Shown here: one piece after another, positions 1 to 13,013 of the stretch | How the letters are laid out: the number at the start of each line of letters is the position of its first letter | How positions within the stretch are numbered: the first letter of the stretch is position 1 | Notes under the pieces: generated by a model | What the model saw: the letters and a program-made list of their open reading frames with translations, nothing else | Databases searched by the model: none | What the model was told of the DNA's origin: nothing | Source: Heterobilharzia americana | Lineage: Eukaryota; Platyhelminthes; Trematoda; Strigeidida; Schistosomatidae | Assembly (NCBI GenBank): GCA_944470555.2 | Contig: OX104130.1 | Location: forward strand, 45,727,491-45,791,490 | DNA: 64,000 nt | Direction of reading: 5' to 3' | Position numbers and translations under genes: made by a program

Positions 1-1464
1 TTGGTTTCGTCTGTGTTGATCTCCTCCTGTATAGTTTTTGATATAATGTTTTCAGGTCTATCCTATCGGACAACATCCTGTTCTGCTTCACTTGTCAGTG
101 TATCGTAGAAGTGTCTTCTGTCTTCACGCGCACGCTTCTTCACTTATTTGTCCAGTGTAGTGTTTTGCAGGTCGTGTTCACTTCCTATATTCGTTGATCA
201 TCCCTGCACTGCACTGTACTGCACTGGTTCATCTTCTGCTTCATCATCTTCCTCTCTCCTCTATCAGCTTCCATGTGTCCATCGAGATCCATTCCTCATC
301 TTGCTCCTCTTCTTCCTTCCTAACACAGTTATGCAGGTTTCCTTCCATGTCTGTTTCAAAGAGTCCCAGTGTGTTCCCACTCAAGTTTCTTCAGGATGTT
401 GCTGAATGTCTTCCATTTCGTCCTGATGGCTGACGTGAATATCTCATTTGTAGTTTTGTCCTTCACTCTCTGTTCTGTGTGTTGAACTTGAACTGTGGTG
501 TATCATCACCACCTTCCTTGAAGGCTTTCAATTTGATTTTGGAAGAAGGTTGCTTTCACTAGATATTCTGATGGGCTGAACCTACATCTGCTTCTCTTCT
601 TGATCTGACCTCGTGTCCAGTGGGCTGTATCTCCACTTTCTTCACATTCAGATGAAGTCGATGTGATTTTGAGTGAAGTGTCTCCATCTGGTGAAATCAA
701 ATCCGTGCAGCTTTATGAATATCCTTGTGTTTATACACACTGCCTCCATTCATCAAATCGTAAAACTCACAGGCGTCTGCAAACACATCTCTATTCTCAT
801 TCATCATTCCACCGAGTGACACTCGACCCATGATTGGTTCTCTCCTGTGTTGTCTGCTCCCAGTTCGGCATTCATGTCACCTCACATATTGGAATTTTGA
901 TATCGCCAACTATTGTCTTGTCAGTCACTGATTGGTGTTGTCCATAGAATTCCTTCTTCTTCTCCTCTTCATCTGAATTATTTGTAGATGCATGGCATAG
1001 AGTAGCATTGATTGATTGTGACTTTCCTTCTTTTTGATTTGAATCCATCTTGCTGTCATGATCCGGATCCTGCAGGAGGAGATTGGTTCTCACTGCACGA
1101 GACAGTGCCTTCGATGCTGTTGGGGACATCATGATAGCCACCCAAAACTCAGAGTGCTCATTCGTGGTTATCGCCTAGGTGATAATATCAGAGTAGATTA
1201 CTGACTTCCATATTAGGTTTGTTTATTTGATATAAAGCGCACAGTGATATGATTATGAGCAATAATTTATGCTCGAAACGTAATCAATTAAATAATACTG
1301 TATCACTGTGCGCTTTATATCAGATAAACAAATCTAATATGGAACTACATTCTACCACAGTGCCCAGGTTTTCCACTTAGATTATTGACTGTCCAGTCTA
1401 CAGTTTGCAGAGTCCACTTCCATTCCATCTGTAGATTCCTCGTAGATTCCTAGCACTTCCATGC
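1..1464 (-). mobile_element. RTE/SR2-like LINE, copy A (partial, runs off window edge)
   Basis: This is the 5' part of a non-LTR retrotransposon read on the minus strand. It aligns with copy C from about 47323 to 48600: the linker upstream of the reverse transcriptase occupies roughly 1-610 and the endonuclease region 611-1464. The endonuclease frame at 872-1141 has a short insertion just before the conserved GDMNA-type catalytic box. It therefore reads GDIKIPICEVT and stops instead of continuing into GDMNAELG, which lies in another frame. The same lesion is in copy C. Homology to copy C ends near 1464, so the element is 5' truncated there, and a 171-bp insert interrupts it at 1207-1377. The reverse transcriptase itself would lie beyond position 1. 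The copy is non-functional. Assignment to the RTE clade rests on the better-preserved copies B to D. Confidence 0.8.
1207..1343. repeat. 137-bp foldback (MITE-like) insert inside RTE copy A
   Basis: Two 43-bp arms (1207-1249 and 1301-1343) are reverse complements with about two mismatches and flank a 51-bp loop. The loop extends the stem with TGATTA paired to TAATCA and contains a smaller hairpin followed by CGAAACGTAATC. Copy C has the uninterrupted site. In copy A a 13-bp sequence (TAGATTAYTGACT) is repeated at 1194-1206 and 1378-1390, so the whole insert is 1207-1377, with 34 bp beyond the right arm. A long variable duplication fits target-primed retrotransposition better than a classical cut-and-paste MITE. 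No coding potential. Confidence 0.7.
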
Positions 1465-2059
1465 CACTGACTTTTTTTCTTCAGGAAATTTGTAGCCTAG
1501 CAGCACACAGCTAACTGTTTTTGGAGATCAAGTCGACTAGTATGTCCTCGCTTTAGACAACATATGCGCAACTTACCTCAGCAAGGCCGGCCGCTTACAC
1601 TACATGGTCCACAGATGAGCACATGGGAGATAAAGATTACAAACCGACAGGTAGTTAAGCCATTCAAAGTACCCCACTCGTATTATGTATGTGAGTCTAT
1701 GTGATCTAGTATGCATCGGCAACAAGGTTTTCTACAGCTTTATCCAAACTCACCTGTTCCGTGATCTGTATCCCAGTCTGAATGTGAAGGGTTACTAAAT
1801 TAAGCAGTACGTACAGTTTCAGAGTAGACATGGCAGATTTTGAACTAAAAGACAACCTTTTAGCATCAACTAACTGGCTACGAAAAAAAGATAAGGACAG
1901 CAAGAATATTAGTCAGTCATGAGCAGCTGGGAGAAACACAGACTTATTTAAAGAAAAATCTGTAAATGGTAGTGAGAAGAATATGGTTAACATGCGAAAT
2001 TATTGACGAAATAAGGACAAACGGAACAAATGGGCAGACAGATGAAGGCTTCTTAAAAT
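1465..2059. other. No recognisable feature
   Basis: AT-rich sequence between the end of RTE copy A and the next repeat-like block. The only open frames are short and lack splice or domain signals. Confidence 0.5.
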
Positions 2060-2600
2060 TTACTTCATGCGGAGAGAGTTGTTTGGCGCTAAGTAGTCTT
2101 CATTGTCATTTCTGATCCGCAGATTTCATCTGGTCCGTAGTACTACCTGCATGCCTTCACCGAGTCAGTGGAATATTTTAAGCAAGCTCTCCCTTAGGAT
2201 GACTCAAAGTTTGATCCTTGAAGCATCAGAGCAATGTAAGATGCCGCAACCTTACGGTTGCTGATGGCTAATATAGGTCATTACACTACTTCTTCGTCCC
2301 AGATAATGTGGCTTACCTGCACCAGTGGTTTGGGATCAAGGTTTTTAAACTCTTTACTAACTCTCCATAGACAACGATTCAGTTATAGAACCAGACTCTT
2401 GCTTTCCGCTTATCACTTTTGCGTAAACACCCCAGGCTACGTGAAGGCAGTGAGTTGAACTTCACTGACAGAGTCTGTGAACGCTAGCTGTAAGAAAGCA
2501 TTTCAAAAGGGTTATCGAGACAACCCACCCCTGGGTCGCAAGAGGGGATTCAAGAGGCATAAAATCAAAAATAATTTTGCTTGATGTCTGCTCTAAGTAA
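2060..2600. repeat. Unclassified repeat-like block, higher GC than its surroundings
   Basis: Base composition is visibly more balanced than in the flanking DNA, as in the transposon-derived blocks elsewhere in the window. The plus strand has an open frame of 66 codons (2258-2458), followed without a shift by a basic stretch (codons for KKAFQKGY and GRKRGFKRHK) that stops at about 2583. I recognise no domain. It could be the remains of a retroelement UTR or coding region, or a host exon. Repeat status is inferred from composition only. Confidence 0.25.
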
Positions 2601-5600
2601 TAAACCTCGTTTATCATTAACCATATACTGAGTTTTGTTTTCTTTATAGTTTGCTAACAACGTCTAAGACACCCCAAGAACGACATTTTCGTCCGAATAC
2701 ATATTATTTTCTTGAGCAGAATAAAAACGCACCTGTGGTTTCATCAGTGCACTATAATTGAAATCTTTACCCATATTAATCACAATCAGCTAAAGCTTCG
2801 TTGTTATAAATGAAGATTCTGTCCCATAACAGTCTATAGAACGCCAACTATTTGACCAAACACACAAAGTAGTGTGTATGTGATACTCAGTGCATGTATA
2901 TTTAAACAGGGTTTATGAATATCCTTCAGCTGACAACTAAATTTGTACACTGTATGTGATTCCAGGTTCCTTTTAGTTGTCAAAAACATTCCAAGTTTAC
3001 GATCATAAAAACAAATAAAACTATGGCGTCTACTCAATAAAATGTTTATTGTTCTTCGAAGATGATGATTTCAGAGATGTTAAGTAAACAGTCTTTTACG
3101 CGTTGATGTGTCAACTAGGCGAACCGAGAGACAACCAGGTAACCCAGTACATCCCGTGATGACTTGTGACGGTGACATAAGTTCTCAACATTAGACTTTT
3201 GGGACTTGAAGTAAATACTTATTGAGTCCATAAAATAAATTTGTTCAAAACCGTATCTGGCAACGGTTGAACTCTGTTATATCACCAATGAAAGTGAACC
3301 ATGCATCTGTATGTAGTCACCAAAGGAAGACATATTTCTTACTGTATGTGTTATTGATCACCCATCTGTAAGTCGCTGAAATCAGATCAAGTTGTCCACA
3401 TCTAACTAAAAGCACTCTAAGTAGTTTTATTGTGAATTCATATTCTCAATAAATGAAAAGTCATTTTAATTGAAAGTAGTTTCCCTAATTTTTTTTAAGT
3501 TTCCTCCTAATCTTTGAATTTTTATGTATCGAAAAAAATAAGCGAAACCTATAATTGTGTTACATACCAACCAACCACGTGGTCAAGAAATGTGATGAAA
3601 CGTTTTGATTAAATGGTTTTGCTTTTAAAGAATTTTTTGGCAAAGTAAAATCAGTGATTCTCCTTTGTGAATGCGTTATTTTATAATAGGCAGTTGACTA
3701 TTCTTCATTGCTGATTCATTTTAAAGACACTGATACTAATGCAGGGTATAGGTGCTTTTCACTTAACCAAATGGTTGAAACACCTTATGATTTTTCGCTG
3801 CTACTACAGAGGTCGAATAATCGTCCACTTTTCACATACATTTTCATGCCTGGTTGATAAGTCCTATCAATAAATAAGTGAAATAAGCGTTTTCAATATG
3901 TATTCAATATGCCTTTCGTATGTTAACTGAAGGTAGCTATTGATATGGTCAGTATGTCTTGGTTATCTTCAGTTAGTTAGATGAATAATGTTTATATTGA
4001 ACGTGCTGAAAACTCTCACTGGTTATTTCGCTTTTAGAAAGTGTAATTTCCATTTCTAAACACTGAATGTATTGACCTATGCATGCTAAGACTCATATTA
4101 TAGAATATGGGAGTAAAATATAATCAAGCAAAAATACCTGTTATGTAGTACTATTTTTACAATATGAAAAACAATGAATAGATGAATAAGTGTATAAAGG
4201 AATAAATGAGATTAAATGGTATTTTGAAAACATCTGGTAAGAGCCCACTAGTTAGTTGATGAGTATTCGACAATTCTAAGGTTGTTACAAGTATGCTGAT
4301 AGCTAATTGTAGGTGACTGCAGATTCCGTTAGTTAGAACAATTTGAGTTGATTGAAGATTGTTTAATGCGTTGGTCAATAAATGGTTACCACACATATGA
4401 TGTAAGCTAGGCGTTTATGCATGCAATATGCCCATAATAGCTTCTGTATATGTGTTCCAAAAAAGGTGAAGCTACAGAGCTAGACAACTATCTCTGGTGA
4501 AATTCATTACCGAACAATAGTTGTTTATTGAAACGTACTGGGTCTTGATTCAGTGACACATATCCTTACTTATAAATCTGTTAACTCATTGTAAATCCTT
4601 CAGTTGAAGTGTGTTAAGATAGTTGCGGTGGGTTATTTCAGTGGGATTAAGGCAAAATATGACTTCTAGATACATGATTTTAAATAAAAGTGCTAGGGAT
4701 GTGCATGACATATCGTTCTTCTGCTAATGATGCAGTTGAATGACTACTACTTTATGGACACATTTCCGAATTCCGTGTGTGCAAACACATGTAACTTCAA
4801 AATGTTATCGAGTTGGTTCTCAATGGTTAATTGTAGATGGTAACTTTTGTCAGTAAGTCTAAATAAGACTAATGAGTATTTTCAAACAACATGTGAGTGG
4901 GAATTTTTAAAGTTTGGAGAAACTGACTGAATAAGAAAGCCTCAAGCACGATGTTTAGCAGCCTTTCGAGGAACATTAATTCTATCCGATCCATTAACAC
5001 CCTGGTATTCTTATCATCAAGAGAAATTACAGCTTGTAAACTTACAAGTATTTTATACAGCTGTCGCTAAGTTTCAGGATCAAGTATCAAAGAAAATACA
5101 ATTGAGTAAAATAGATAAAAAACTAAATTTTAAACAACAGCTGTGAAACTTCCCAGACAGTCAAACTATATGTTTGCCATCTCTACTTTCTATGCAATAA
5201 AAATATACTAGTTTCGAAAATATCAACAAAAGATTTAAAAAATAAGTTTCATTCGAATATATAAGTTTTGTTTCAATCACATCCATGAATATAACAATTA
5301 CTTTGTTTACAAACGTAGTTTCTAGGCCCTTGATGTTTTACAAACACAGTGAGCAATGAACAAAGTATACCAAGCTTTCATAAAAAATAAAAAGCTAAAT
5401 TTCATTTTGTCACATTTTATAAGGTAATTCAGGCACTTTATGCATACAGGCACGTGACAGCTATAAGTTTACCGGAGAAAATTGCAAGAACAAAAAGGTT
5501 CTTATAAACTCATTATTTTGCATTTACGCATGGTAATAAATCGTGAAACATTCTTTTTTCTACTATTGTTATTACTGAAGTAGACTGTTGTTCATCATCA

Positions 5601-8051
5601 TTAACCTGTTTATCAGCCATGTCCGAAACCAAAGAATGAAGAGTTTTAAGTCTTATAAACTATATAATATTATTACTGGTAATAATCTGTGATAGGAGCG
5701 GGATTTATTACAAAAGTTTTTACCATCATTGTCGTACATTGGATAAATCTATAATAGGGTAATAAACTTTAAAAGTGTCCACACTGTTCAGTAATTTCAA
5801 AATGATACTTTTTAAAGGAAACTCAATCCAAAATTATCAGTTGCTTAGGTGTTCACGATAAAGTAGCTAAAAGAAGAAATAGAATATTTTATTATTATGA
5901 AACTGAATGAAGTCAACATAGCCTTATTTTCTGAGAACAGAATTATTACTTTTCACCGTCTTCTAAGTAAATAGTTTATTGATTGAAGTGGAAGTCAACT
6001 CAAGCTTCTGCTCAGTTTCACACAAGCAAAACCTTACTTTGAGAAGACTCGTTACCTCTGAGGTGTAGTTTGGAGGCTGTTAAGTCAAACCTGTAAGTAT
6101 TAGTTTATTCAAACTTCAACGGACATTTCTTAGATGGAAATTATATTTTTGAATCAAGAAAATGAAATTCAGAGGAATTTCAGTAAATAACAAAAATTTC
6201 ATTACTTCTTCGTTGCACGATATAAAAGGAGTATCATTTAAATATGCTCTGCTACCAGAATACCGTAGTCGTGTAAGGGTAAAACATGCCATTTTTAAAA
6301 ATCAAATACAAGCTAATTGGTGATTAGTTGCTTTCTTTCGAATTTTTAACAATGAAAAAATTTGATGAGTGTTTCCGAAAATAACTGCATCTAACTGTTG
6401 TGTGATGTGATATAATAATATAAAGCTCAATATAATGATAGAATTTAGGCACTATGGTGGAGTACAGTTTCATTTCAATATTTTGTTGTATGTATTGGAG
6501 AATGAGATAGTTTTCCTCATCGGATGATGTTTCGACCGCCCTGATATCACTGTGATTAGTTAATTTCAATCGAGGCCTCACTGCCTTACTCAGATTCTCG
6601 CTTTCGCGTACGATGTTTGTGCAGAGATCATAATGATATTCTCTGAGCTGTTCCAATTATAAAATACGTCCAACTGAAGCGTATACCAATTCACTGCGTG
6701 ATAAGAATTATAAAGAGTGGAAATGGAGTGGTGTAAACCTTTTTTATCTTTTCACACAAATTCCAACCCACATGTTGGCAATGTGTACTGAAGCAGTAGT
6801 GACAGTTTGCGTGGATATCCTCTGGATTAACTTTTTTATCATTGAATTTTTTCATAGTTTTGTTGTTAAGATAGGCATAGGATAAAGGTGTTAGCCACAT
6901 TTTAAATGTGGTGTTTAGTTTTGCAAACTATTAGATTACTTTGATAGAGAAGTGGTAATCAGTTCACTGTTGATTATGATATGATGTAAAATAGAACTGA
7001 TATAATACTATGTGACTGGAAAGTAATATGAATGTTTATTCGTGGAATTTAGCAATGACAGTACATGCCAGTTAACGAGGATGATATGTGATCCGGTACG
7101 TCAGAATTTGTACAGATGTATTGGTGACAGAGTAATGATTGTAGAAAAGAATCAATCATATGAGAATTTATCGCGAAGCGTGAATGATTTCAAGGAAGAG
7201 ACAGCAGAAAGGAATGATAATTTAGTATGAATTGACCAAGTTTATGTTTGCTTCAAAGCAGTTGACAGCACATGTAGGGTTAAGAAAAAAACCTTATGAT
7301 TTTTGTAATTCCAGTTTCTCTAACCGATTATCATAGATCCAGCTATATACAGATATAGTGTGGCGAATCCGAACGCAGATTTTTCCTGTCAATAAGTGAA
7401 AGCGAATAGTAACAATATTCGATATAGTCATCTTTTATTAATAGGTTTGCAAAGTTAAAAGCCTTTAGACTGTCTTCACAAGAGCTGTATTGGCCCACTT
7501 AATTGGCCAATAATTAGTCGTTTATTGTTATCTACTGTGGGGACACTGGCCTCTTTGAGAACTTAATATACAACTTCGATAGATCTATTTATTGATCCAT
7601 AAGTATGTCACCTGCTAGATAGCCTTTCAACTATGGTTTCTGTATAATATGGTGTTCATTTTTGCTTTGCTACTTGCCCACATATTGATCTTTGTATTGA
7701 AATACATAAATGCACGCAGTTTTTACAAACGTTTCTCTATGTTTACGTCTCCACACTTGCACAGTCTTCAACGACTATGCATACTATTCAACAACTAAGA
7801 CAGTGAGCTAAATTAAGTGTTGCACAAGTGTGACACCATGGAAACAGATACACTGCCTGTTCCAAACACTGAACCAGATTTACCAAATATGTATATATGC
7901 ATATATAGTCGACCTGTCTCTAGAAAAAATACATTTGAAAGTAGTGAATTGGAGTGTTAAGATAACTCAGTCCGCGTACACTGATACACCAGAAGTCACA
8001 CAAATAGTCCCGTTACTATTTGAAAGTAAACCATATGAACACATCATATGT
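2601..8051. other. Gene-poor AT-rich DNA
   Basis: No supported gene. A minus-strand open frame at 6324-6656 begins with a compositionally normal stretch (about 6480-6656, with SSDEENYL) and then degenerates. It could be a repeat fragment but shows no recognisable domain. The rest is low-complexity AT-rich sequence with short chance frames. Confidence 0.45.
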
Positions 8052-8081
8052 ATCACATGGATCATTGTGATCCATTGTGAT
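8052..8081. repeat. 30-bp near-perfect palindrome
   Basis: ATCACATGGATCA is followed after 3-4 bp by TGATCCATTGTGAT, its reverse complement with a single-base bulge. It would form a tight hairpin or cruciform. No associated gene or element was identified. Confidence 0.6.
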
Positions 8082-8625
8082 ATTTATTTTTCCATAAATG
8101 GTATCCAAATGAGATATCAGTAGAATTGTGTTGATTATAAGATGTTGCTAATTGCTAAACATGCATCTTATCAAAATCGTGTTTCATAATATGGTTACTC
8201 ATGAAATCGCTTGCCTACTCAAGCTTTTACATTTCTTTGCTACAAGTCTTCGAATAATTTCTTCATGCCAGCAGAGGATTTGCTAATGTATGAAAGACAA
8301 GCTGGTGCACTTAGGATGTTTAAGGTGTATCTTCAAGTTCACTTGCCAAGTACATCAAACTTTTCATGAGCTAATGTGCCAAACAAACCAGTAAATATTG
8401 TTCAACTTGGCTAGTGAAAAGTGAAAAAGACTAACTCTGGCTTTGTTGTCAAGCACATAGCTATTTTCGAAACGTAATTCAAGATTATTTATTGAGTCTA
8501 CCAGAAGAGTTATGAATGTATGAAGAGTAGCCAGCTGTGCGTAACGAAAGCGTTACCAGTCCACTAATTCAAACCTCTTCCTATGCGCCAAAAACAAATA
8601 TGTACAGCCACCTATTTATCATGGC

Positions 8626-8757
8626 CACAAAATCGGCGCAAATGTAATTTTGTTGATACTTACCTTGTAATTTTCGTAAAAAAGACGGACAAACTCGATA
8701 AGAGGTAGTCTTTCATATTTTGTTGATAACCGTTAACTTTCAATCGCCGATTTTGTG
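8626..8757. mobile_element. Small inverted-repeat (MITE-like) element, 132 bp
   Basis: CACAAAATCGGCG at 8626-8638 is the exact reverse complement of 8745-8757. The interior also carries a 12-bp direct repeat, ATTTTGTTGATA, at 8647-8658 and 8717-8728. No coding capacity. I do not see a convincing target duplication, so mobility is inferred from the inverted ends and compact size only. Confidence 0.4.
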
Positions 8758-10398
8758 AATTTATCAGGAATATTTCTATACTTCATAATGATCTCACACC
8801 TCGTTAGTAGACTTACATGTCCTCTTGGCGTTGACCTTTAATATTAAATTTCTATTAGTCTTTCTCCCCTTTGAAATGCATATTTATGAATGTACAGCCT
8901 TGAAAATGAGCCTTCGGAGTGATATTTACCGTTGATGTAACCATCTTTTTGACTTCTCTATGATTTAATAGGGATAATTTGTAGAGTAAAATAAATATCT
9001 TTCAAAAACTTTCTCAGGTTTGGAGATGGGGTGGTTTTTATGACATTACTTTCCACATCATTTGACCTGCGATTCCCACTCTTATCAATTAAGTTTATCT
9101 TCAAGAAACCATGACTATCTATTTGGTTTGAATTTTACATCCGTCTTAACAGCTGGTATTATAAGAGTCATGAAAGATCTAGAATTGTCTTCTCATTTAA
9201 AATTAAAACCAAACGCTACCCAAAAGTGAAAATTTATTTCGGAGTTGATAGATATCACGATTTTGTGTAGATGTGTTTTAAAGCATTGAAAAAACTGTGA
9301 CTGCCAAACGTTGGTGCTATTTGCAGAAAGTTACTTTGAATCAGTATAGTATTCTTCAACAAATATTATAAAATGCAGTATTACAGTATTGCGTGCATTT
9401 TGTTATCCTAGTTGGTTGATCTGGTAGTGTTAACTCTTTAAATAAGTGAGGATATTAAACCAGTGCAACAACAGACCTATGTTTCATATCTGTTAGCACG
9501 TGTCTGTTGGGAGTTTAATATGTCAGTTAGCAATCGGCAAATATAAACTTTCCTGCACCATAATGAAAAGAACTTAGTTTAGTGCGCGCATTGAGAACTT
9601 ATTAGCGCGTCCAGATCAGCACTCAGTATAAAAGTTAGAAGCTACATTGCTAACAATGCAGTGACCTATGCAGTTATTACTAAGTGCTTTGACCAAAACA
9701 AGTATATTCTATCATCATTTTGTCCAGCTGTCCTGTTTTTTCTAAGCAATTACAGTCTTTATGGCAGTTCCAGTTCACTTTTTCACCTTAGCAGACAAAA
9801 ACCTATCGACATAAACTGAAATAAGTTCTTGAGGATAAACGATTATTTTACTTGACCTTTTAAAATATCAAAAGAAATATATTTCCATCTAAATACTTCA
9901 AACTGAGATTCTAAACACTTTGAAGTGGTAGTTCTCCATTGCAAATAGATTTTTGTGGAAAATGTAACATGCAAAGTACAGAGACGGCCCGCTCATAATT
10001 AATGTTGCTCACTTACACTACTCATAAAACAAAGCTACAACGTATCAACGAAACCTGAAACTTTCAGAAATGGCAAATATTCGAATGAAGCTATTTAGAT
10101 TGTCAGTTCCTAAGAAGCTCTTTTTCAAAATTCTGTCGACAAGTGTGACTAGGAAATACTACTCGGAAGAGTTATGAAATCGAGTAGTTTTTCTCTAGGC
10201 AGCGATTCAGATGTAAGTCTAAAACAGCGTGTTTAAAATACGAATGGTTAAAAGAAAAAACACCAAAGAAACAATTGTGTTCATAACTCAGTAATACCGC
10301 TAACTGCTAAGGATTTTTCAAGTTAAATCTTTTTTTATTTACTTTCGGGCACGTTTTCGGGGGTCCCACCAACAGATATTGGGGCACACCCCACCACT
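8758..10398. other. No recognisable feature
   Basis: AT-rich intergenic or intronic DNA. Its last 50 bp (about 10350-10398), next to the tail of RTE copy B, are unusually G/C-rich and contain a TGGGG-CACA-CCCCA hairpin. This is possibly the edge of an older repeat into which copy B inserted. Confidence 0.45.
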
Positions 10399-10744
10399 AT
10401 TATTATTTGTCCCTTGGGTTCCTAATGGAACATAAGGCTTCAGTAGCACGTCACCAGCGCATTCTCTTCTCTGCAAACTTTTGAATCTGGCTCCACGACA
10501 GAACACAAGCTCTCATTTTTTCCTCGCACAATCTTCTCCACGTCACCATCGCCTCGGACGACCAACTCGTCGCTTCCTATCTAGGTTCCACTAGACGGCC
10601 TAGCCTGACGCGTGATGTCCTCAGTCGGCCTTCTCTGTGTGTGCTTAGCTCAATCCATCTCCACTTCCTTCTAGTGTATATTTGTTCAGCGATAGCTTAT
10701 TGCTTGGTTCGTCACCAACCAGAGTTCCTGGTTGCTTATTCTTA

Positions 10745-11784
10745 TTATTCTGGCCATCTGAGCTTCAGTAACGAGCCAGTGTAGCAGCTGTTGATGAATG
10801 TCTGTAGTTTGTTGGAAATGCATTTCGTAACGCGCCACGTCTCTGAGCCACACAGAAGCACTGACTTGACTGAATTGGTGTTGAAAATCCGGATCTTGTT
10901 CCACTTGCTGAGTGCAGAAGATCTCCACACCGGTTTAAGGCAAATAAACGACTGTATTGCTTTCCCGATTCTGACTTTACCACCCTCGTCTGTGCCTCCT
11001 GTAGTGGAAACAGTGCTTCCTAGATAGGTGAAAGAGGCTACTTTCCTTACCTTTCTGTAGTTGATGGTGATTGGAGTTTGTTGTTGTTGGGGTTGCTGGT
11101 TGGGTATATTCATCACCTTCGTCCTCTCTACGTTCACTTGAAGTCCCATCTTAGCTGCCTCGCCACTTCTGCCAACTTGTTGGTTTTCGCCTGTAGATCT
11201 TCACGTTTGTGTGACATCAGGCACAAGTCATCCGCGAAATCCGAATCTTCTAGGTTCTTTTCTGCGGTCCAGCGTATCCCCATCTTCTCAATGCTCACGT
11301 TTACTGCATGGTCCAGTCCAGTCCAGTCAACCACAATCAGCAAGATCATCAGTGATAGTAGGTGGCAACCTTATCTTACTCCTTCCTGTCTTCACTTCAA
11401 AGGCATTACTGGCTCTCCGTTGTGTTGTGAATCACTTGGCATGTAGCGTCGTCATATAGCTAGTTGTTGAATGAGGTTGATAAAGGTTTGTGGCAGTGAG
11501 ATTATTGTGCCGAACCAGCTACCTGGCAAATTACTGCTGAGTCGACTCTGTCGAAGGCCTTTTCCAAATCGATGAAGTTGAGATGAGATGAAGAGTTGAC
11601 TGCCATTCTGTGCTGTGTTCCATGATGTTGTGTAGCGTGGCGTTGCAATTTGATCCACACATGATTTGTTCTTGCTGGAGCCAGCCAGCCTAATCTGGTT
11701 GGGGATTGTATCCGGGGCATCTTTCAGTCTCTCCAGGATGATGCGGCTTATTTTGCTTGCTTCCGGCGGACAGGTATGGAGCAT
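10745..11784 (-). pseudogene. Reverse transcriptase domain of RTE copy B, frameshifted
   Basis: The domain is spread over at least three frames. 11452-11784 covers the fingers (SKISRIILERLK, the residues before the A box). 11134-11349 carries the FADDLCLMSHK catalytic strand. 10745-11149 carries the thumb-side SFTYLGSTVS and the downstream GSETWRVTK segment. An in-frame CAA-rich stretch near 11080-11100 encodes a short Gln run that differs in length from copy D. The motifs are in the right order for a non-LTR reverse transcriptase, but no single frame connects them. Confidence 0.8.
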
Positions 11785-13013
11785 GATTCCGCGCCAGTCC
11801 CTGCAAAGACTTCTGTCTACTTTCTTTGGTTGTTGAACAAGGTAGCCCTTCTTCCAATCAATGTCCAGTTACCTTCCCTTCCTTAAAAACCTTCTGCAAT
11901 TGTAACATTATGCGAGCTTGTCTTCAGTTGTCACTGTGTCAGCTCTCCGTGCTTCTAGAGGAATTCCATCTGGTCCTGCTGCTTTCCCGCATTTCACCAG
12001 CTTTATGGAGCTCAGGACTTACACTTTCCTTGGAGGATTTGTGTTCACTTGTAGTTCTGTGTCTGGGCTGCAGGTGGCATTTCTGGACAAGGTGCAGGTG
12101 GTAATGCTGGTCGATTCAAGAGCTGTTTGAAAGTGGTCAGGCCATTGTTTCCTTTGTTTCTTCTCTTCGGTAATTAGATTTCCTTCATCATCTTCTATTG
12201 GTTTCATCTGATCTGTGTTGATCTCCTCCATAACAGATAGTAACCTGGTCATTTGATACAATGTTGTCAGGTCTCTCTCTCTCTGTATCTACTACCAGCA
12301 GCCTGTTCTACTCCACTTGCCAGTGTGTCGTGGAAGTATCTTTGTCTTTCCGCGCACTCTTCTTCACTTCTTTGTCCAGTGTAGTGTTTTATACATTGTA
12401 CTCAGATCCTCTTCTCGTTGCGCATCCTTGCACTGGTTTATCTTCTGCTTCACCATCCTCTTCTCCCTGCTCTATCAGCTTCCATCTATCCGTCAAGATC
12501 CATTTCTTATCTTCTCTCTTCATCCTTCCTAATATGTATGTGCAGGTTTCTTTCCACATCTCTTTCAAAGACTTCCAGTGTTCTTCCACACAAGTTTCTT
12601 CAGGGATGTTCCTCGATATCTCCCACTTTGTCTTGGTGGCTGACTGACGTGAAGATTCTCTGTGCAGTTTCGTCCTTCAGTTTCGGAGTGTTGTGCTTCG
12701 AATGTGGTCTATCACCAGCATCCTTGAAGACTTTTAACTTGACTTTGAAGTCATGTCCCTTGCACAAGATAGTGTTGTGAGTCTATATCTGCTCCTCTTC
12801 TTGACCTTGTGTCTCCACTTTCTTCACATTGAGATGAAGTCGATCTGATATTCAGTGTAGTGTGTCCATCTGGTGAATGGTGAAATCCATGTCGCTGCCT
12901 TGTGGATTTCCTTGTGCTTGAACACACTGCCTCACTCCAATCACCAAATCGTTGATTGCACACAATTCTGTAAACAATTCTCCATTCTCGTTCATCACCT
13001 CACCAAGCTCTTC

